NCBI GenBank assembly: GCA_002726915.1
Contig: PBSY01000044.1
Location: forward strand, 1 to 64,000
Origin: Verrucomicrobiales bacterium
GTDB taxonomy: Bacteria > Verrucomicrobiota > Verrucomicrobiia > Verrucomicrobiales > DEV007
Direction: 5' to 3'
Length of the DNA stretch: 64,000 nucleotides
The notes under the pieces were generated by a model. The model was given only the letters and a program-made list of their open reading frames with translations, ran no database searches and had not been told where the DNA came from. Position numbers and translations under genes: made by a program. Below, in pieces: positions 53,867 through 63,666 of the stretch; position 1 is the stretch's first letter, and each line of letters opens with the position of its first letter.

Positions 53867-54850
53867 TCAGGGCAGTAGGTCTGCCACCGCCTCACGCTCT
53901 TCACGCAATTCCTGTACCGTTGCGTCTATTTTTTCTCGGCTGAACTCGTCAATCGGCAGATCCCGAACAATCTCCCAAGTAACACCGTCCGTGCGAATCG
54001 GAAAAGAGGAGATCAATCCCTCATCGACGCCATAGGCGCCGTCTGAGCTGACACAAACACTGGTCCAATCGCCTTCCGGAGTTGGATTGGTAAGACTTTT
54101 AACAGAATCAACAACACCATTGGCAGCGGAAGCCGCGGATGAAAGGCCACGAGCTTCAATAATGGCAGCACCACGCTTCTGAACTGTGGAAATAAATTCG
54201 CCCTTTAGCCAGCCTTCATCGGATATCTTTTCGTGTGCTGGCACTCCACTGATCTTAGCATTCGTGTAATCAGGATATTGAGTCGCCGAGTGATTGCCCC
54301 AAATGCACATATTCGAAACTTCACTCACATGCACTCCGGCCTTTTGCGCCAACTGGGACTTGGCGCGATTTTCATCGAGTCGAGTCATAGCGAACCAACG
54401 CTCCGCGGGAATGTCGCTACCAGCATTCATAGCAATCAAGCAATTGGTGTTGCAGGGGTTACCCACCACCAAAGTACGAACGTCGGCAGCAGCGTTGCTG
54501 GAGATAGCTTTCCCCTGCCCCGTAAAGATTTTCCCGTTGATGCCCAGGAGATCGCCCCGCTCCATGCCTGCCTTGCGCGGAACACTCCCAACAAGGAGGG
54601 CCCAGTTCACATCCGAAAATCCCTCATCGAGGCTCGAAGTAGCCTGAATATCACTGAGCAACGGAAAGGCGCAGTCAGCAAGCTCCATTACCACCCCCTC
54701 AAGAGCCTTCATCGCTGGCTCAATCTCAATAAGGTTCAAAGCGACTTTTTGATTGGGGCCAAACATGGCGCCGCTAGCGATACGGAAAAGGAGTGAATAA
54801 CCGATCTGACCGGCGGCACCGGTCACTGCAACTCGAATAGGCTGACTCAT
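53867..54850 (-). CDS. mdh: NAD-dependent malate dehydrogenase
   Basis: A 327-residue malate dehydrogenase of the TCA cycle (malate to oxaloacetate). The nucleotide loop is [17 protein letters not shown]. The substrate loop [25 protein letters not shown], the [12 protein letters not shown] segment with catalytic Asp, and [12 protein letters not shown] with catalytic His are all present. This is the MalateDH-SF1 type with TGAAGQI, as in many Gram-negatives. It ends 264 bases before the megasynthase, which is read in the same direction. Confidence 0.97.
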   Translation of the reverse strand: MSQPIRVAVTGAAGQIGYSLLFRIASGAMFGPNQKVALNLIEIEPAMKALEGVVMELADCAFPLLSDIQATSSLDEGFSDVNWALLVGSVPRKAGMERGDLLGINGKIFTGQGKAISSNAAADVRTLVVGNPCNTNCLIAMNAGSDIPAERWFAMTRLDENRAKSQLAQKAGVHVSEVSNMCIWGNHSATQYPDYTNAKISGVPAHEKISDEGWLKGEFISTVQKRGAAIIEARGLSSAASAANGVVDSVKSLTNPTPEGDWTSVCVSSDGAYGVDEGLISSFPIRTDGVTWEIVRDLPIDEFSREKIDATVQELREEREAVADLLP

Positions 54851-54939
54851 GGATTTAGTTGAAATACTTGGTGTAATAGTTAACGAAATTAAAGGTAGCG
54901 CAGAAACTCAGCCAATTGATTACCACCAGCTCGTGCGCA

Positions 54940-56715
54940 TTAAGCGGAGTCAACCCTTCGCGCGCGGCCCGTCTCATTCAAGACGTTTTTTATGCTGCAC
55001 CTCAGCTCGTGGAATTCGCGCCCAATCCGAAGTTCCTCAGATGAAACGGGAACACGATAGGACCAGTTTTCGCCGTCCATGATCCCCGGGACATTGATTC
55101 GGTTATCGTCTTCAAGCAGATCGGAGATCATAAAAGCGACACGGTCGGAATTTGAGAGACAGAGTTCCCGGATCAACCGATGCCAGACTTCCGGGCCGAA
55201 TTCGGGGATTTTGTAGCCATCTTCGAGTTCAATCTCAGCAAAATTGCAGAGACTCTGAAGAAAATTCTTAGCAATCCACCAATCCGCACTCTCTGCCTCA
55301 GATTCACATAGCTGCTGATGCATCGCTTTCCACTGCGCCGGAAGAGGCAAGTGATCGTGAGTGGCATATGTCGCAAAGGAACACCCAGGATATTGCAGGC
55401 CACAGGTCACCTCACCGTTGGTGAACTCCCACTGAGGCACTTTCATCCCCGCGATACCGAGTTTTTCAAGTGAGGGACGGACATACTCAGGAACGATACC
55501 CAGATCTTCCGCAATGACCTCAGCGACCCCGGCCGCCTGTCTGATCATGGAGAGATAGACCTCACCATTTTTGCGGTTAGCGACTCTATCCTCCTCTGAA
55601 TTGTCCGGGCGGGGCTTGAAGCCAGGGAGACTACCACCGCAAAGTTCCTCTGCCTCCGCCTCAGTTAACGGAAGGAATTCCTCATTGCGAACCGGATTCC
55701 ACGGAAAAGCATAAATTCGGTAGAACCCAAGGGCGTGATCTACCCGAAACATACCAAAAATCTCAGTCACTTTGCCAACCCGTTGCCGCCACCAATCATA
55801 ATGCCTTTCCTTGAGAACATCCCACCGATACAGAGGAATTCCCCAGTTCTGGCCCCATTTCTGAACGAATTCATCGTCTTTAAAAAGCTTTTCCGGAGGA
55901 GCGCCGCCAAACCAATCCAAATCGAAAATCTCCAAATTCGCCCAAACATCTGCGCTGTAGAGACTGACTCCAATTGGAATGTCACCCATAAGACTGATAT
56001 CCCTCGAAGCCGCATGATCAGCTAATTGGTTCCACTGAGAATACGCAATCCATTGAACATAAGCATAATATCTTAGTTTTTTATCCCAAACAAACAAGTC
56101 AGATGAGTTGGTTTTCTTGGCCAAAAGTTCAGTGGCACTCTTCTTGCAACAGAACTCCTCTGGCCAATCCTGCCAAACATGACTACCTCCTTCACGGTCC
56201 ATTAGGAGTCGAAAGACACAGTAATCGTTCAACCATTCCGCCTCCCTCACACAGAAGCTCTCAAACTCACGTGCGCGAACGTCGTCTCGTCCATTAACAT
56301 TAGTGAGGAAGCCTTCGTATGCTTTTACAAGTAAAGCACGCTTGAGCTTTCGGACCGACTCATATTGCACATTTCCAGCATTCAGCGCCTCGAGCTCGTA
56401 ATCAGCCAGAACTGCAACCGAATCCTCGGCGGAGAGATCTTCAAGTCCGATGGGAGTGCAATCCAGCGTCATCGGCTCAATTGCTACTGAACTGATCGCA
56501 TTGTAAGGACTGTTATCAGGCCCAGTCTCGTTAATTGGAAGCAATTGAACGAAGCCGAATCCGACTTCAGAAGCAAAATTGACGAATTCCCTCAGACTGG
56601 CGACATCGCCAATCCCCAGATCGTTTTCGCCGCGAATAGAGAAGACCGGGACAAGCACCCCCGCGAGTCTGCGATTCGTTCTGTGTCGGGTGACCCCCAT
56701 ACCCCCTAGATTCAT
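54940..56715 (-). CDS. malQ: 4-alpha-glucanotransferase (GH77)
   Basis: A 591-residue amylomaltase that transfers alpha-1,4-glucan segments and works in glycogen or maltodextrin metabolism. The early SIRGENDLGIGDVASLREFV and LLPINETGPDNSPYNAISS motifs are typical. The GH77 nucleophile Asp lies in MFRVDHALGFYRI, the acid/base Glu in AEDLGIVP, and the third acid in YATHDHLPL. The residues after the last motif carry a normal C-terminus. It lies 89 bases before mdh and 62 bases after the methyltransferase gene, all on the minus strand. Confidence 0.94.
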   Translation of the reverse strand: MNLGGMGVTRHRTNRRLAGVLVPVFSIRGENDLGIGDVASLREFVNFASEVGFGFVQLLPINETGPDNSPYNAISSVAIEPMTLDCTPIGLEDLSAEDSVAVLADYELEALNAGNVQYESVRKLKRALLVKAYEGFLTNVNGRDDVRAREFESFCVREAEWLNDYCVFRLLMDREGGSHVWQDWPEEFCCKKSATELLAKKTNSSDLFVWDKKLRYYAYVQWIAYSQWNQLADHAASRDISLMGDIPIGVSLYSADVWANLEIFDLDWFGGAPPEKLFKDDEFVQKWGQNWGIPLYRWDVLKERHYDWWRQRVGKVTEIFGMFRVDHALGFYRIYAFPWNPVRNEEFLPLTEAEAEELCGGSLPGFKPRPDNSEEDRVANRKNGEVYLSMIRQAAGVAEVIAEDLGIVPEYVRPSLEKLGIAGMKVPQWEFTNGEVTCGLQYPGCSFATYATHDHLPLPAQWKAMHQQLCESEAESADWWIAKNFLQSLCNFAEIELEDGYKIPEFGPEVWHRLIRELCLSNSDRVAFMISDLLEDDNRINVPGIMDGENWSYRVPVSSEELRIGREFHELRCSIKNVLNETGRARRVDSA

Positions 56716-56777
56716 CGGATTTTAACTAAGCAGACGAATAAAACCACCGCTAATTCGAACAAATCATGTAGCGAAGT

Positions 56778-57743
56778 TCAGCTGGATACTTCTCTGTAAA
56801 CAGCATCCAGAATGGCCCGGGGCTGATCCAGCTTATTGGCTGTCTGATACTCGTAGATCCGCTGAACCAGACGCTTTGGAACTTTAAGGTAGGTTTCGGG
56901 GTGGGCCCAATAGCTGCTTTTTCCTCCCAAAAGCTGGCGCCTTGCTTCATCAAAATGACCTTCAAGACTGGGAACCTCAACGTCTTTAACAACTTTTTGA
57001 AAAACCCCATAAAGGTTGCCTGGATTGACATCGAGAGAGATCTTCTTTAAGCCTGCCCTAGCCGCTACCGCTTCAAAGGTCAGCTCATCAAATCCATAGA
57101 GGTGTCCATCATGCCACTTGTGAGCAAATCTCATCCCCGAGAATAAGATATCAGGAACTTCGATTACAAAAAGCCCGCCCGGCTTCAAAAACTCAGCCAT
57201 GTTACGAATATCGACCACAGGGTCGGCAAGATGCTCCAAAACTTGAAAAAGCGTCACCAAATCGAAAGACTCCTTTTCGAACTCCGCCTCCTGATACATT
57301 CCTAGAAAAACCTCCACGTCATAATTATCGCGAGCGAAGGATCCGTAGCCTTGATTGGGTTCGATTCCGAAGGCCTCATTACCGAGCCCCTTCATGAGGT
57401 AGACCCACTCTCCACCTCCGGCACCAATATCAAGACTACGGATCCCGCTTTTAATGCTTCCTTTGGAATGCCTGAGGCGGGCCTTGGCGACTTTTCCAGC
57501 GCGGTGGATATGCTTCTTCTTGGGAACGAAAACGTTCTTATACGATTTGCGATAGTCTTCTTTATAAAATTTGGAAAGATCCTCGATCGGAAGAGGGTCA
57601 ACGTAGACCAAGCCACTTTCTAAACTCATGACATTGCGCAATCCATGACCCTCGCGAGCCTTGGTAGCGACAACTTCAACTTCAGACGAACCCGTTATGG
57701 CGCAGGGTCTTGCGGCTTGAACGCTTTGAAAGGTATCGACCAT
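56778..57743 (-). CDS. Class I SAM-dependent methyltransferase, substrate unknown
   Basis: A 321-residue methyltransferase of the Methyltransf_23 type. An N-terminal segment of about 100 residues with a KFYKEDYRKSY pattern precedes the SAM domain. Motif I is RSLDIGAGGGEWVYL, the acidic ribose-binding loop is FGIEPNQGY, and VTLFQVLEHLADP and LKPGGLFVIEVPD are motif II/III. Similar proteins act on sugars or lipids in surface-polysaccharide pathways. The neighbours (helicase, malQ) give no clue to the substrate. Confidence 0.8.
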   Translation of the reverse strand: MVDTFQSVQAARPCAITGSSEVEVVATKAREGHGLRNVMSLESGLVYVDPLPIEDLSKFYKEDYRKSYKNVFVPKKKHIHRAGKVAKARLRHSKGSIKSGIRSLDIGAGGGEWVYLMKGLGNEAFGIEPNQGYGSFARDNYDVEVFLGMYQEAEFEKESFDLVTLFQVLEHLADPVVDIRNMAEFLKPGGLFVIEVPDILFSGMRFAHKWHDGHLYGFDELTFEAVAARAGLKKISLDVNPGNLYGVFQKVVKDVEVPSLEGHFDEARRQLLGGKSSYWAHPETYLKVPKRLVQRIYEYQTANKLDQPRAILDAVYREVSS

Positions 57744-57804
57744 AGGTCGGTCTACTTAGCATAACTCGGCACTTTCTCCAATGAAAGGAGTCTATCATCC
57801 TGAC

Positions 57805-59790
57805 TCAATCTTCAATCACCACAGGGGCCTCCGGCAATGCTGCTAAAAACGCTTTCCCATATCGCTTGCCGAGAATGCGAGCATCGAGAAGAACCACTCG
57901 GCCTTCGTCTTCGCAGCTTCGAATAAGGCGCCCCACACCCTGTCGCAGTTTGAGAATCGCCTCAGGTATGCTGTATTCCATGAAGGAGTTTCCACCTCGA
58001 TCTTCAATCTGCTCCAGCCGCGCTTGGGTGAGAGGATGATCCGGAACAGCAAAAGGAAGACGCGTAATAATAACGTTCATCAGTGCTTTACCCGGCACAT
58101 CAACGCCAGTCCAGAAGCTGTCCGTCCCAAACAGGACACTAGTTTCGTCTTCCTTGAAAGAATCGATTAGCTGCCCCCGTGACTTCCCATTTCCCTGCAC
58201 CAAGAGCTCGATCTCGTGATCATCGAAGAAGCCCTCCATCTCTCCCGCCACTTTCTGAAGTAGTTTGTAGCTAGTAAAAAGAACGAAAGCACGTCCGCCT
58301 GAGAGCTGAATGAAGTGCTTGATCCACTTGACGAGTGCCTCTTCGTAGCCAGGCATATTGGGCATAGGCATCTCCTTCACAAGGTGGATTTTCATCTGCT
58401 CGGCGTAGTCGAAAGGACTACCTATCTGAATTGCCTCGACATCCTGCGCCCCAACACGATTCCGGAAATAGTTTAGGTCTCGTTCACCGATTCCAAGTGT
58501 GGCACTCGTGAAAACGCAAGGGCGATCCCTCTCAAAAAATACGGGACGCAGTAGCTCCGCCACATCAATTGGAGCGGCATTCAAGCTAATTGAGTCACGT
58601 TCGCTCTTCTCGACCCAGTAGACAGATCCATCCTCGCTCTGATCGAGAAACATCGCCAACCCCGCGCGACAATCCGCCAGTCGTCGTGCCAACTCGGCAA
58701 GCTCATTGCGGGTGGTATCATCAGCCAAATCAGCTACAGCCCTGGCCCTTCGTCCAACCTCGACCAGCCCAGCACCAAGCGTGTCCTCCACAAATTCAGG
58801 ATCGCGAATGCGGAACTCCCGACCCCACTCACCCCACTCACAGGATTCATCGACTTCTTCAAAGAACTCGTCAATGTCATCGAGCAGCTTCATAGTATGC
58901 CGGCGACCCTGGCTGTCCCCTGTGAGTTGGAAGAGCCCCTTGCGGTTTTTCGGATTGTAAAGGCGGTGGAGGTCAAACTTTAATCCGACCTGAGAAATTG
59001 AAAGACCGAGCTGCTTGGCCGCAACTTGCTCGAGGGTGTGGGCCTCGTCGAAGATGAGAAAATCATTTGCAAAGAGAAAGCCTTCACCGGATTCATCGAA
59101 ATCAGCCTGACTGTTGAGCAAGGTAAAAAACAGAGTGTGATTCACCACCACCACATCCGCCTCGGCAAGCTGCTTGCGAGTTTCCTGATAAAAGCATGCT
59201 CCTGAGAATCCGCAGCGCTTAACTGTGCAAGCATGAGACTCACTGCAAACCTGGGACCAGACTCGAGTCGACGGCACGAAATCGAGATCACTCAAAGTAC
59301 CATCCTCGGTCGAACGCGCCCATTCCCAGATCGCCTTGATTTCCTCCAGTTCTGACGAAGTGAACATTTCGCTACCGCCCGACATAGCATTCTGTAAGCG
59401 GTTAGGGCAAAGGTAATTCCGCCGCCCCTTCAACAAAAGAGCATGAAAGTCCTCATCCATAATCGACTGCAGCAGCGGAATATCCTTCTCAACCAACTGC
59501 TCTTGTAAGTTAATCGTGTGAGTCGAGATGATCGCCTTCCGGTTTTCATCGAGCGCTTTCCTGACTGCGGGAGCTAGATACGCCAGCGACTTACCCACAC
59601 CGGTCCCCGCTTCAACCACAAGCGGTCGCTCATCTTCCAGCGCGCGCGCGACTGCGACTGCCATCTGCTGCTGCTGAGGACGAAATTCGAAATCTTTCAG
59701 ACCCGAAAGCGCTCCACTTGTACCAAAAAAATCGGATGTCACGCGGGTGAGCGGATTAGAAGCACTGCCAAAATCAGAAATGGAGATCAC
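57805..59790 (-). CDS. DinG/XPD-family ATP-dependent DNA helicase
   Basis: A 661-residue superfamily 2 helicase with the iron-sulfur insert of the XPD/DinG group. Walker A is EAGTGVGKSLAYL, the DEAH box is LIFDEAHTLEQVA, and motif VI is QGVGRLIRS. Cysteines for a 4Fe-4S cluster lie in LCPNR and in CSESHACTVKRCGFSGAC, between motifs Ia and II. Such enzymes unwind DNA or R-loops with 5'-3' polarity in repair. No exonuclease domain is fused (unlike Gram-positive DinG). It starts 39 bases after the alcohol dehydrogenase gene. Confidence 0.92.
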   Translation of the reverse strand: MISISDFGSASNPLTRVTSDFFGTSGALSGLKDFEFRPQQQQMAVAVARALEDERPLVVEAGTGVGKSLAYLAPAVRKALDENRKAIISTHTINLQEQLVEKDIPLLQSIMDEDFHALLLKGRRNYLCPNRLQNAMSGGSEMFTSSELEEIKAIWEWARSTEDGTLSDLDFVPSTRVWSQVCSESHACTVKRCGFSGACFYQETRKQLAEADVVVVNHTLFFTLLNSQADFDESGEGFLFANDFLIFDEAHTLEQVAAKQLGLSISQVGLKFDLHRLYNPKNRKGLFQLTGDSQGRRHTMKLLDDIDEFFEEVDESCEWGEWGREFRIRDPEFVEDTLGAGLVEVGRRARAVADLADDTTRNELAELARRLADCRAGLAMFLDQSEDGSVYWVEKSERDSISLNAAPIDVAELLRPVFFERDRPCVFTSATLGIGERDLNYFRNRVGAQDVEAIQIGSPFDYAEQMKIHLVKEMPMPNMPGYEEALVKWIKHFIQLSGGRAFVLFTSYKLLQKVAGEMEGFFDDHEIELLVQGNGKSRGQLIDSFKEDETSVLFGTDSFWTGVDVPGKALMNVIITRLPFAVPDHPLTQARLEQIEDRGGNSFMEYSIPEAILKLRQGVGRLIRSCEDEGRVVLLDARILGKRYGKAFLAALPEAPVVIED

Positions 59791-59829
59791 GATCTTTAGA
59801 CTTCTCTTTAAAACTGAGCTGAAGCAAGG

Positions 59830-61020
59830 TCAAATAGCCGGGCTCAAACCCATTGCGGCTCGATAGACACGTTCGAGAGCGACCGCATCGACACAGATCG
59901 GGTTGAATTGAGCAGTCCATTGCTTGGCTGCTTCTTCGGCCAGTTGGGGCAGCTTGTCTGGTTCTACCCCCAAATCAGCAAGGGAAAGGTTCATCTCGGC
60001 GCTGACAAGCAGAGTGCGCAGACGCTCAGCGAGATCACCTTCGTATAATTCTCGATAGATGGAAGCGACTTGGTCATCAAGACGATTAAAGGCGACAACT
60101 TCCGGCATCATCGTGCCGACGGCCTGACCATGGACGATCCCATAATGCGCCGTCACCGGATTGGCGCAGGAGTGTCCGATTCCGAGCATCGAGTTTTCGA
60201 TCGCGATTCCCGCAAAAGCAGCCCCGAGCTGCATGCGAGCCCGCGCTACCATATCGTCTGGCTGATTCATGGCGCTCTCAAGACCATCGTTTAGCAATTG
60301 CCAAGCAGCTTTCGAATACTCATATGAAACCTTAGAACGCTTATTGCAAACAGCAGTCTCGAGTGCGTGAGCAATCGCATCTATTCCCGTGTGAGCGGTC
60401 ACTGCTGCTGGCATTGTCACCGTTAATTCAGGGTCAAGAATTGCCACCGTTGCAGCCGCTTTTTTATCCCCGCAGGCCATTTTAGCGTGCGTTTCGGCAT
60501 CTGCGATCAGAGCAAAACTTTGGCACTCACTACCTGTTCCCGAAGTCGTAGGTATCGCAATCAGCGGGAGCATCGGTCTTTTAGCTAGGCCAACCCCCCA
60601 GTAGTCGTGCATCGTCCCCCCGTTAGTTAGGATAAAATTGCATCCCTTTGCAGTGTCCAAACTGGATCCTCCACCCAAACCAACAATGAGGTCAACTTTT
60701 GACTCCTTTGCTACAGCAACGCAGGCTTCGACGTCGTCTGTTGTTGGGTTTTCATGAACTTGATCAAATATCGTTGCTTTAAGCCCAGCGGCTTTGATGA
60801 AATGAACAGCTTTCTCAACCGCCCCGATTTGAGCAATGCCTGGATCAGAGACAATCAGAACATGATTAGCTCCCAAGGCCGCTGCCTCGTCCCCTACCGT
60901 AGTAAACTTTCCAGGACCAAATACCACTCTCCCTCCGGGGAGGTGCTCAAAGTTAAGCACCGAACTCGGAGCATCCAACCCCTCACAGAGCGACTCGATC
61001 GAGAGCGGGTTGGCTGACAT
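59830..61020 (-). CDS. Iron-containing (group III) alcohol dehydrogenase
   Basis: A 396-residue NAD(P)-dependent alcohol dehydrogenase. The nucleotide half has the GLGGGSSLDTAKG loop and TSGTGSE. The metal-binding half has the GHSCANPVTAHYGIVHGQAVG segment with family histidines, preceded by GIDAIAHALE. It interconverts aldehydes and alcohols. It lies 18 bases after the aldehyde-dehydrogenase-like gene and is cotranscribed with it. The combination suggests reduction of an acid to an aldehyde and then an alcohol, or the reverse. Confidence 0.9.
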   Translation of the reverse strand: MSANPLSIESLCEGLDAPSSVLNFEHLPGGRVVFGPGKFTTVGDEAAALGANHVLIVSDPGIAQIGAVEKAVHFIKAAGLKATIFDQVHENPTTDDVEACVAVAKESKVDLIVGLGGGSSLDTAKGCNFILTNGGTMHDYWGVGLAKRPMLPLIAIPTTSGTGSECQSFALIADAETHAKMACGDKKAAATVAILDPELTVTMPAAVTAHTGIDAIAHALETAVCNKRSKVSYEYSKAAWQLLNDGLESAMNQPDDMVARARMQLGAAFAGIAIENSMLGIGHSCANPVTAHYGIVHGQAVGTMMPEVVAFNRLDDQVASIYRELYEGDLAERLRTLLVSAEMNLSLADLGVEPDKLPQLAEEAAKQWTAQFNPICVDAVALERVYRAAMGLSPAI

Positions 61021-61038
61021 GGCTAGGACCCTAAACGG

Positions 61039-62478
61039 TCACGCCGACTCGGCAAACGCAAAGGAGCGGCGTGTATACAGAAAATCAAAAAGGTTGCCCT
61101 CGTGGGGCTGGTTCCAGCTGATCCTGTTTGTCGGAACGTTTCCGATATTGAGACGCTCAATCTCAGGGTGATCGAAAAGTTCGTTAATCCATTCCACATC
61201 TTTGGTAACCGCTGTCATCACAAGAGAGTAACCCGTCTTTTCAACAACATCGGACTGCGGACATTCCACCACGCTGGCAAATGGAAAAAGAAACTCCCTC
61301 AGCGCTAAATCCTCATCGAAGGAGTCGACGCGAACGATCGTAGGTTGAAGATAGTTCATTCCATCTCGCTCCACGAAACGAGCCCCATCACGATAATCGG
61401 CAGTGATATCTCGTGCCCCGTCGGACTGCAACCCTTCCTCAACCGCTTCATCAATCCATTCAGCAAATTTCGGATTCGCAAAACCAGAAAGTTTCGCCTC
61501 AGGATCATCTTGAGGAAGCGGTTTAATTTCACATAGCTTCTTAGATAAGGCGTGAGCAATCTCGTCGCCGTATTTCGGCACAACAATAGTCGAAGTGCAA
61601 ATACAGCTGCGCCCCGAGTTAGCGGAGACTGATTCGACCATCGAATCTATGTAACTCTCCCAGTTTTCAATTTCATCTTCGCCAATAACAAATTTGGAGT
61701 AGCCGGTACCGTGGACTTCGACACGCTCATCATTTTCATATTGCTTCACGGTGGAGTCATCACCAAAGAGCATGACCCGTCCCGCCCTGCGGATGATTGC
61801 ACCGGAACCGTCATGCTGGGTAGGGTAAAGGCTGAAAGCCTCCGGTGGGCATCCTGCCTTTATGAAAGCCTGAATGATCCGCCATGGAGTCCAAGGCTCC
61901 TCCCGACCGGGCTTTAGGAGCACCGGAACCTTCATGGCTATTGCGGGTATCCAGAGGGCGTTCACGGCAGGAGAGTTACTTGGCAGGATTACCGCCAACT
62001 CATTTGTTGTCGGCGAAAAACTTACCGGAGCCCCTCCCTGCTCACCATAACCTCTATCTAGCACGCTCCATTCCAGCCCACGCGAGAGTCCCTTGAAGAT
62101 ATCATCTATTTGCCCGAACAACCCTCCGAGCCGCCTCATGTTAAAACGAATTAAAGAATGAGGAAGACCACTAGTCGCCGCAAGAGAGAATACATAGTCT
62201 TCAGGAGATTGAAGCTCTCCTTCGGTGCCAATCGGAAGGTCTCCGTTTAGAAAGAGTTCACCGGCTTTCTTGGTGATCTCCACCAGTTCTTCTCCGGAAA
62301 ACTTTTTCAACGCTTCACGAGCGGATCCCATATTTTGGATGTCATATTTAATCATGTCCGCGCAAGCGAAACTGATCTCGGCGGCAGGTTCATCAGATCC
62401 AAGTTTGTTAACGGTCTGCGTATCTAAGCTCTTGTAGACTTGACCCTGCCGGAGAATGGGGATGTGAGGAGCAATCAT
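61039..62478 (-). CDS. Aldehyde-dehydrogenase-superfamily protein, putative acyl reductase
   Basis: A 479-residue ALDH-superfamily enzyme. C292 in NSGRSCICTS is in the position of the catalytic Cys. The segment that usually reads ELGGKSP reads approximately HGTGYSK (from residue 256), so the general-base Glu needed to hydrolyse the thioester is replaced by His. Acyl-CoA reductases such as LuxC lack this Glu too, so reduction of an activated acid to aldehyde is more likely than oxidation. The first residues (IPILRQGQVYKSLD) are typical of a Planctomycetota/Verrucomicrobiota subgroup, from memory. It is 18 bases upstream of the Fe-alcohol dehydrogenase and 76 bases after an AMP-ligase. Confidence 0.78.
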   Translation of the reverse strand: MIAPHIPILRQGQVYKSLDTQTVNKLGSDEPAAEISFACADMIKYDIQNMGSAREALKKFSGEELVEITKKAGELFLNGDLPIGTEGELQSPEDYVFSLAATSGLPHSLIRFNMRRLGGLFGQIDDIFKGLSRGLEWSVLDRGYGEQGGAPVSFSPTTNELAVILPSNSPAVNALWIPAIAMKVPVLLKPGREEPWTPWRIIQAFIKAGCPPEAFSLYPTQHDGSGAIIRRAGRVMLFGDDSTVKQYENDERVEVHGTGYSKFVIGEDEIENWESYIDSMVESVSANSGRSCICTSTIVVPKYGDEIAHALSKKLCEIKPLPQDDPEAKLSGFANPKFAEWIDEAVEEGLQSDGARDITADYRDGARFVERDGMNYLQPTIVRVDSFDEDLALREFLFPFASVVECPQSDVVEKTGYSLVMTAVTKDVEWINELFDHPEIERLNIGNVPTNRISWNQPHEGNLFDFLYTRRSFAFAESA

Positions 62479-62554
62479 ATTAATTAAAAATGGGGATATA
62501 GGATTCTATCGGTGAAGGCTATGGCCTGACGAATTGTTCGCTTGTTGGTGCGCG

Positions 62555-63619
62555 TTAGTATACGCCCTCAATTACTTTCTTGGTGAGCGCCCCAAATGGA
62601 CGGACATCACCTACACCATCCCAAGCATACTTTTCGTGCGGCTTACGTCGGATCGCTTCGTCACGTTCGAGGAAGCGCGGCATAAAAAACTCATGACTCA
62701 ATGTGGTGAGTTCAACACGACCATATTCGCCATACTCCTTGGTGACCTCCGTATTATCGGCGTCGACGATACGTAAAACGGCCCGAGGCTGAGGAGCGTA
62801 GTAAGTCACACTGTAACCCTTTTCAGGTAATTCGCTCGGTATAGAGACCGCAAGCCCCATAAGCGTGTTTCCATAAGTCGGCACAAATTGGGCCCGACTC
62901 TCAAGAACCTCTTCTTGGAGAAATCGGACATACTCCGGCGTCATGGACGTGCCGCCGCAAAAGCACCCTTTGATACCATGATCCGAGATGGAAATACGCT
63001 CGCCGATGGAGGCCAATAGTCGCGGTGTCGTGAAAATACAGGAAATATCACGGTGTTTGATAATCTCAACGGCTTGCGTCATCACGTGGGCCTGATAACG
63101 CTCGACCTGATCGAGTTCCTTGCGCTTAATGAGGCGCTTCACCCAGCGAGGATCAAGGTCAACGTGGTAGCAACTTCCACCCCTCACATTCGCAAGATGT
63201 TCCACGGCAAGGCGCAGACGTCGAGGGCCTGTTGGCCCGACCATGATCCAATTACCGCCCTTCGGGAAAAACTCTTCACTCAGTTGCTCGGAGAATTGCT
63301 CGTAATCGTGCTTGTAGTCATCCCACCCTACGCGTTGCTTGGGAAGACCAGTCGTGCCACCAGTTTCAAATACGTTAAATGGGCGGCCCTTGTAGGCATT
63401 CGGCACGAACCGCTCATTCTTTTCGTCACGCAACCATTCGTCCTGAAAGTGAGGGAATTTCACGATGTCATCATAAGACTTCACCTCCTCGCGAGGGTCC
63501 CAGCCTGTCTCAGACTTCCAGTCTAGCCAGAAAGGACATCCAGTTTCTTCGCTGAAGTGCCACGACATCATTTCGCGGACACGCTCATCGAGTTGCGCTT
63601 TTGCTTCGTCTACAGTCAT
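62555..63619 (-). CDS. AMP-forming acyl/aryl ligase, phenylacetate-CoA ligase/LuxE-like
   Basis: A 354-residue adenylate-forming enzyme. The P-loop lies in FETGGTTGLPKQ. A FCGGTSMTPEY segment and a QFVPTYGNTLMGL segment correspond to the A4/A5 motifs, and a short C-terminal part contains GRVELTTLS. It is shorter than CoA ligases of the acetyl-CoA synthetase type and lacks a carrier-protein domain, which is closer to phenylacetate-CoA ligase or LuxE acyl-protein synthetase. It should activate a carboxylic acid for the ALDH-like reductase downstream. The acid is unknown. Confidence 0.78.
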   Translation of the reverse strand: MTVDEAKAQLDERVREMMSWHFSEETGCPFWLDWKSETGWDPREEVKSYDDIVKFPHFQDEWLRDEKNERFVPNAYKGRPFNVFETGGTTGLPKQRVGWDDYKHDYEQFSEQLSEEFFPKGGNWIMVGPTGPRRLRLAVEHLANVRGGSCYHVDLDPRWVKRLIKRKELDQVERYQAHVMTQAVEIIKHRDISCIFTTPRLLASIGERISISDHGIKGCFCGGTSMTPEYVRFLQEEVLESRAQFVPTYGNTLMGLAVSIPSELPEKGYSVTYYAPQPRAVLRIVDADNTEVTKEYGEYGRVELTTLSHEFFMPRFLERDEAIRRKPHEKYAWDGVGDVRPFGALTKKVIEGVY

Positions 63620-63666
63620 TCGTGAGTGATAAGGGAAAGTTATTTAGGGTTGGGTTCGCGGGAGAG

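Noticed and set aside
54233-54796. 187-codon plus-strand frame opposite mdh
   Set aside because: Antisense of a highly conserved gene with no domain match.
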